Source: CAZGXI01 sp964529715 (lineage in GTDB: Bacteria > Chloroflexota > Anaerolineae > Aggregatilineales > Ch27). Taken from it: a stretch of DNA of 64,000 nt. Shown in pieces: positions 60,618 through 64,000 of the stretch; position 1 is the first letter of the stretch; every line of letters begins with the position of its first letter. The stretch is from NCBI GenBank assembly GCA_964529715.1, contig CAZGXI010000011.1, positions 57,350 to 121,349 on the forward strand, in the 5' to 3' direction. A program made the translations under genes and the position numbers. The notes beneath the pieces were generated by a model, which was given only the letters and a program-made list of their open reading frames with translations, did no database searches and was not told the origin of the DNA.

Positions 60618-60929
60618 GAAAAGATCGCGGCGGCGCTGCGCCAGGCCGCCCTCGCCCTGGCGGAGGCCATCCCCGGCAAGGTGGAAGCCGCGCCGCTCAA
60701 CCAGGTCAGCAGCGCGCTGAGCACGGTGCTCGACGAGTTAAGGCAGTTGGAGTCGCCCAATGACGCCAACCAGGAACAGGTCATCCGCTGGGAATTCGTC
60801 TACGACGGTGCGGTCCGTGATGCTCCACCCTGGGCAGCGAACGGTCATGGCGCACCCGGCCCGTTTCCGGGTGCTGGCGTGCGGTCGGCGCTGGGGCAAG
60901 ACCGAACTGGGCAAGGCAGCGATGCTTGA
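60570..60929 (+). CDS. Small terminase-like / phage-operon first protein
   Basis: 119 residues from the ATG at 60570 with CCAGGAGG upstream. Residues 1-17 are repeat-coded. Residues 18-65 form a strong helix (EKIAAALRQAALALAEAIPG ... VSSALSTVLDELRQLE). 'EQVIRWEFVYDGAVRDAPPW' follows, after which the frame runs on over the large terminase gene as a low-value Gly/Pro tail. The position is right for a small terminase subunit, but no DNA-binding motif is clear. The 110-bp out-of-frame overlap suggests that the real end or a frameshift connection to the next gene needs care. Confidence 0.5.
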   Translation: MPRSTRNSKLRTQNSDEKIAAALRQAALALAEAIPGKVEAAPLNQVSSALSTVLDELRQLESPNDANQEQVIRWEFVYDGAVRDAPPWAANGHGAPGPFPGAGVRSALGQDRTGQGSDA

Positions 60930-62010
60930 CGCGGCGCGGCAGGGGCAGTTCTGCTGGTGGATCAGCCCGACCTACGGCATGGCCGACGAGGTGTGGCGCA
61001 GCTTCAAGGACTCGCTGAACGGCCTGTGGGCCGAGAAGGACGAGACGCGCCACCGCCTGATCCTGCCCGGCGGCGGCGTGATCGCCGTGCGCAGCGCCCA
61101 CGAGCCGGATACGCTGCGCGGCGTCGGCCTGAACCTGGCCGTGCTGGACGAGGCGGCCTTTATGCCAGAAGAGGTGTGGACCGGTGCTATCCGCCCGGCG
61201 CTCTCGGATCGGCTGGGGCGCGCTCTGCTGATGAGCACGCCTAACGGCCACAACTGGTTCCACCGCCTCTACCGCCTGGGCCTGGACCCGCTGCAAAGCG
61301 AGTGGGCGTCGTTCCACTATACCACGCGCGATAACCCGCTCATCCCGGCAGGCGAGGTCGCGGCGGCGCGGGAAGAGATGCCGGATCGCTGGTATCGCCA
61401 GGAGTACGAGGCGGAATTCGTGGAAGACTCCGGCGCGGTGTTCCGCAACATCAACGCCGTGTGTACGGCCAGGCCGGAGACGCCGGGCGGTAACGGCGGC
61501 TTCAAGCCGCCGCTACGAAAATTCGTGGGCGGGATCGACTTTGGACGAAGCGCCGATTTCACCGCCGTCGCCATTTTCGATGTGGAGCGTCGGGCGCTGG
61601 TCGCGCTGGACCGCTTCCGGCAGGTGAGCTGGCAGCAGCAGCGGGATCGCCTCAAGGCGCTGTGCGAGCGGTGGAAGCCGGAGATTCTCTGGGCCGAAGC
61701 CAACAGCATCGGCAGCGTGAACATCGAGGCCCTCCAGCGTGAGGGCCTTCCCGTCCGCCCGTTCAATACCACCGCGCAGAGCAAAGGCCCGCTGATCGAA
61801 TCGCTGGCCCTGGCGATGGAACGCGCCGAAGTCACGCTGTTGGACGATCCCGTGCTCAAGGGCGAACTGGCCGCCTATACGCTGGAACGGTTGCCGTCGG
61901 GCCTGTATCGCTACGAGGCGGCGCAGGGCAGCCACGACGACTGCGTGATCGCCGTCGCGCTGGCGTGGTACGGCGTGAAGCACGGCGGCGGGGCGGTGAG
62001 CTTCGCGTAA
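60820..62010 (+). CDS. Phage terminase large subunit
   Basis: 396 residues from the ATG at 60820 (MLHPGQRTVMAHPARF); residues before it in the longer frame are a shadow of the small gene. ATPase: Walker A 'VLACGRRWGKTELGKA' (20-28), Walker B 'LAVLDEAAF' (about 106-114), coupling motif 'LLMSTPNGHNWF'. Nuclease: 'VGGIDFGRSADFTAVAIF' with Asp near 239, 'ILWAEANSIG', and 'SHDDCVIAVALAW' near 371. All catalytic residues seem intact, so DNA packaging is possible. Between ATPase and nuclease a repeat (61488-61518) adds NGGFKPPLRK without breaking frame. Confidence 0.92.
   Translation: MLHPGQRTVMAHPARFRVLACGRRWGKTELGKAAMLDAARQGQFCWWISPTYGMADEVWRSFKDSLNGLWAEKDETRHRLILPGGGVIAVRSAHEPDTLRGVGLNLAVLDEAAFMPEEVWTGAIRPALSDRLGRALLMSTPNGHNWFHRLYRLGLDPLQSEWASFHYTTRDNPLIPAGEVAAAREEMPDRWYRQEYEAEFVEDSGAVFRNINAVCTARPETPGGNGGFKPPLRKFVGGIDFGRSADFTAVAIFDVERRALVALDRFRQVSWQQQRDRLKALCERWKPEILWAEANSIGSVNIEALQREGLPVRPFNTTAQSKGPLIESLALAMERAEVTLLDDPVLKGELAAYTLERLPSGLYRYEAAQGSHDDCVIAVALAWYGVKHGGGAVSFA
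61488..61518. repeat. In-frame GGCGGCTTCAAGCCGCC palindrome inside terminase
   Basis: Encodes NGGFKPPL at the linker between ATPase and nuclease domains. The same element as 6572-6602 in the capsid gene. Confidence 0.8.
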
Positions 62011-62044
62011 ATCCCATCGTCAACCTTAGCGAGGAGGATGTACG

Positions 62045-63694
62045 ATGCCTGCGTGGATGGATCGATTGTTGGGGAGAAAGCCCTCATCCCCCGGCCCTTT
62101 CCCCCTCAGGGGGAAGGGGAGCAGCCCCCTCGCCCTGAGGGAGAGGGGCAGGGGTGAGGGCCGCAACAAGGCCCTGCGCCTGCGCGCGCCGCACCTGACC
62201 GCCGTCGCGCAGCACAACGCCTTCGCCTGGCCCGCCCTCTCAACCTACGAGCGGCAGGCGGCGGTGTACGAGAGCAGTGTGTGGGTCTACACGGCAGTCA
62301 ACCGCATCGCCGAGGCTGCCGCGCTCACGCCGCTGCACCTGTTCCGCCTGGAAGGTGAGCGGCGCGTGCCGTTGATCGCGCACCCGGCAGAACGGCTGCT
62401 GGCCGCGCCGAACCCGTTCCTGAGCGGCTTCGACCTGATCGAGCAGACGGTCGGCGCGCTGGAACTGACCGGCAATGCCTACTGGTTCCTGGCGGGCGAT
62501 GGGCGCGGTCTCCCGGCACAGATCTGGCCACTCAGGCCGGATCGCGTCTCGGTGGTGCCGGACGAACGCGATCACGTACGCGGCTCTGTCTACGAGAGCG
62601 ACGGGCGGCAGATTCCACTGGACGCGGTGGAGGTGATCCACTTCCGGCGCTGGCATCCACGCAGCGACTACTACGGCTTGAGCGCGCTTCAGGCGGCGCG
62701 CCTGGCGGTGCAGAACGACGCCGCGATGGCCGCCTGGAACCGCGATGCCTTCGGGCAGGACCGCGCCATTCCCGCCGGGATCGTCAGTGTGGGCGAGTTC
62801 GTGTCAGACGAGGACTTCGATCGGCTCAAGCGCGAGTGGCGCGAGAGCTATGGCGGCCCGGAGCGCCGCACGGCTTTCCTGCGCGGCGGGGGCATCACCT
62901 GGCAGAGCATCGGCCTGAGCCAGCAGGAGGTGGACTTTTTGCATGGGCGGCAGTTCAACCGCGAGGAAATCTACCAGGCGTTCGGCATTCCGCCCGGCAT
63001 GTGGAGCGAAAACGCCACCGAGGCCAACGCCCGCGTCGCCGAGCGCGTCTTCATCGAGCGGACGCTGTGGCCCAAGCTGGTCCGGCTGGCGGGCAAACTC
63101 ACCGCCGATCTGTTGCCCTTCTGGGGCAGCGATCTGGTGGCCGCGTTCGAGGACATCCGCCCGACCGACGTGAGCACGCGGCTGGCAGAAATCCGCACGG
63201 CCTACCCGGTGCTCAGCATTAACGAAGTGCGCGCCCGCTACTACGACCTGCCGCCGGTGGCCTGGGGCGAAGGGCCGGTCAGCGGGGCGGGGACGAAAAC
63301 AGCGGCCAACGGCGAGCGTGGAGCGGCAAGCGAAAACCGCGATGGATTCTTGCAGGTGGGCCTGGAAGACAACGAGGCGTTCGATCCGGGCAGCGTGGAG
63401 GAAGCGCCAGCGATCAAGGCCGATTCTCTGGTAGGGACACGGCACGTCGTGTCCCTGCCGGTTGGCGCAGATATTCCACCCGATACAGCCGCCATCCTGC
63501 GCGAACTGGACCAGTGGGAACGCTTCTCGCTACGGCGGCTGGGCAAGCGCGCCGACCATGCCTTTGTGGTGCAGGCCGTGCCGGAGGAACTGGCTTTCGA
63601 GATCAGCGCGCGCCTGCTGGCGGCGGACGGCCCGGAGGCCGTGCGCGCGGTGTTCCGGGAGGCGCGGGCAGGCGTCGGGAATTCAGCGTGTTGA
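62045..63694 (+). CDS. Phage portal protein (HK97 type)
   Basis: 549 residues, ATG with GAGGAGG upstream. Portal core about 65-420: 'YESSVWVYTAVNRIAEAAAL', 'AERLLAAPNPFLSGFDLIEQ', 'LTGNAYWFLAGDGRGLPAQI', 'VIHFRRWHPRSDYYGLSAL', 'FNREEIYQAFGIPPGMW', 'VFIERTLWPKLVRLAGKLT'. It would form the dodecameric DNA gate of the head. Two repeats lie in frame: residues about 14-41 (62083-62165, PSSPGPFPLRGKGSSPLALR) and about 462-473 (63431-63458, VGTRHVVSLPV). The last 70 residues may be a separate short domain (SLPVGADIPPDTAAILRELD). It is the final phage gene of the operon. Confidence 0.9.
   Translation: MPAWMDRLLGRKPSSPGPFPLRGKGSSPLALRERGRGEGRNKALRLRAPHLTAVAQHNAFAWPALSTYERQAAVYESSVWVYTAVNRIAEAAALTPLHLFRLEGERRVPLIAHPAERLLAAPNPFLSGFDLIEQTVGALELTGNAYWFLAGDGRGLPAQIWPLRPDRVSVVPDERDHVRGSVYESDGRQIPLDAVEVIHFRRWHPRSDYYGLSALQAARLAVQNDAAMAAWNRDAFGQDRAIPAGIVSVGEFVSDEDFDRLKREWRESYGGPERRTAFLRGGGITWQSIGLSQQEVDFLHGRQFNREEIYQAFGIPPGMWSENATEANARVAERVFIERTLWPKLVRLAGKLTADLLPFWGSDLVAAFEDIRPTDVSTRLAEIRTAYPVLSINEVRARYYDLPPVAWGEGPVSGAGTKTAANGERGAASENRDGFLQVGLEDNEAFDPGSVEEAPAIKADSLVGTRHVVSLPVGADIPPDTAAILRELDQWERFSLRRLGKRADHAFVVQAVPEELAFEISARLLAADGPEAVRAVFREARAGVGNSAC
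62083..62165. repeat. In-frame CCCTCAGGGGGAAGGGG-type repeat in the portal gene
   Basis: Two adjacent hairpins (CCCCTCAGGGGG; CCCTCGCCCTGAGGGAGAGGG in pieces) read as PGPFPLRGKGSSPLALRERG. This CCCTC/GAGGG type also occurs at 17587-17612, 33825-33860, 35268-35291 and 48084-48135. Confidence 0.8.
63431..63458. repeat. Variable-core palindrome in frame near the portal C-terminus
   Basis: GTAGGGACACGGCA / CGTCGTGTCCCTGC, read as VGTRHVVSLP. The same family as 5201-5230. Confidence 0.8.
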
Positions 63695-63750
63695 GTTGGG
63701 GCGGCGGGCAGAAGTCCGCCGCTGTATTTTTTCGCCATCCGTCAATATAA

Positions 63751-64000
63751 TCGCCATTGGAACTGCGGTTGAAGCGGCGCAAAGGACGTCCCAAGATTTG
63801 CCTGTGCGATCATTCTCTGCGGGCAAGTTGGCTTCAAGAAGCCATTCCCCTTACGCCTGACGGTCTGGAACGCACGCCGCACCTCAGTGATCTGGCGGGG
63901 CATCTTGCCGAAAGTATTACCGGATATTTTTTGAGCAATGTTCTTGATCTGGACCTCGCCTGGTTTCCCGAAAGAGGAACAGAGCCGGAAATCGACTTTG
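63751..64000 (+). pseudogene. 5'-truncated DUF4143 (AAA-ATPase C-terminal) fragment, running off the window
   Basis: An open frame after the stop at 63748-63750 reads LELRLKRRKGRPKICLCDHS, then LRASWLQEAIPLTPDGLERT, then PHLSDLAGHLAESITGYFLS and AWFPERGTEPEIDF. This is the DUF4143 part of ATPases that carry an N-terminal P-loop AAA domain. The P-loop domain is absent upstream, where the portal gene ends only 56 bp before. So it is a truncated remnant, probably left where the phage-derived segment joined host DNA. The 3' end is outside the window. Confidence 0.7.

Overview
The window is GC-rich DNA from a free-living bacterium, most likely a Chloroflexota (Anaerolineae-type) chromosome. This is an inference from gene style. 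It has long lipoproteins with Thr/Pro 'TPT' linkers, a Ser/Thr kinase with a C-terminal two-helix membrane module, PAS/GAF histidine kinases, FabL-type enoyl reductase, CE7 and GH9 polysaccharide enzymes, and many palindromic repeats, some lying in frame inside genes. No rRNA, tRNA or CRISPR array was recognised.

Layout. 0-1.5 kb: right-handed beta-helix protein cut by the left edge. 1.7-7.2 kb (minus): phage-derived operon with a prohead protease/HK97 capsid fusion, head-tail connector, tail-hub-like protein and two small proteins. 7.6-11 kb: tryptophanase, a decayed M28 peptidase, a lipoprotein and a small membrane protein. 11-20 kb: Wzy-type ligase with TPRs, RNase HI, chromate transporter, FAH hydrolase, AEC carrier, FabL, endonuclease IV-like protein. 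20-27 kb: Ser/Thr kinase, MobB next to a sulfite-oxidase-type molybdoenzyme and SufE, acetyl xylan esterase, TolB-like lipoprotein. 27-31 kb: two histidine kinases, CutA, GNAT. 31.2-31.8 kb: a dense cluster of DnaA boxes with no gene, a candidate oriC. 31.9-34.8 kb: three tandem CruF/DUF422-like membrane proteins. 35-42 kb: GT2 glycosyltransferase, RsfS, MFS transporter, a large multi-PAS kinase. 42-50.5 kb: MurA-like protein lacking key catalytic residues, GH9 cellulase, hydrolase, membrane-anchored MurF-like ligase, Nudix, Ddl. 50.6-59.8 kb: PPC-domain lipoprotein, HAD phosphatase, Dam-type methylase, VWA protein, HisF, Hsp70-like protein. 60-63.7 kb (plus): second phage-derived operon (small terminase-like protein, large terminase, portal). 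The right edge holds a 5'-truncated DUF4143 fragment.

The main observation is that one HK97-type head module is split into two divergent operons about 53 kb apart, separated by ordinary chromosomal genes. Each operon is preceded by the same AT-rich block (52 of 66 positions identical plus one gap, by hand alignment) ending in a -10-like hexamer. Host-type palindromic repeats have entered several of the phage genes and every one keeps the reading frame. No integrase, replication, lysis, tape-measure or major tail gene is present. Together this suggests an old, co-regulated, domesticated phage structural system (gene-transfer-agent-like or another phage-derived particle) rather than an intact prophage. 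Whether it is functional cannot be decided from sequence alone.
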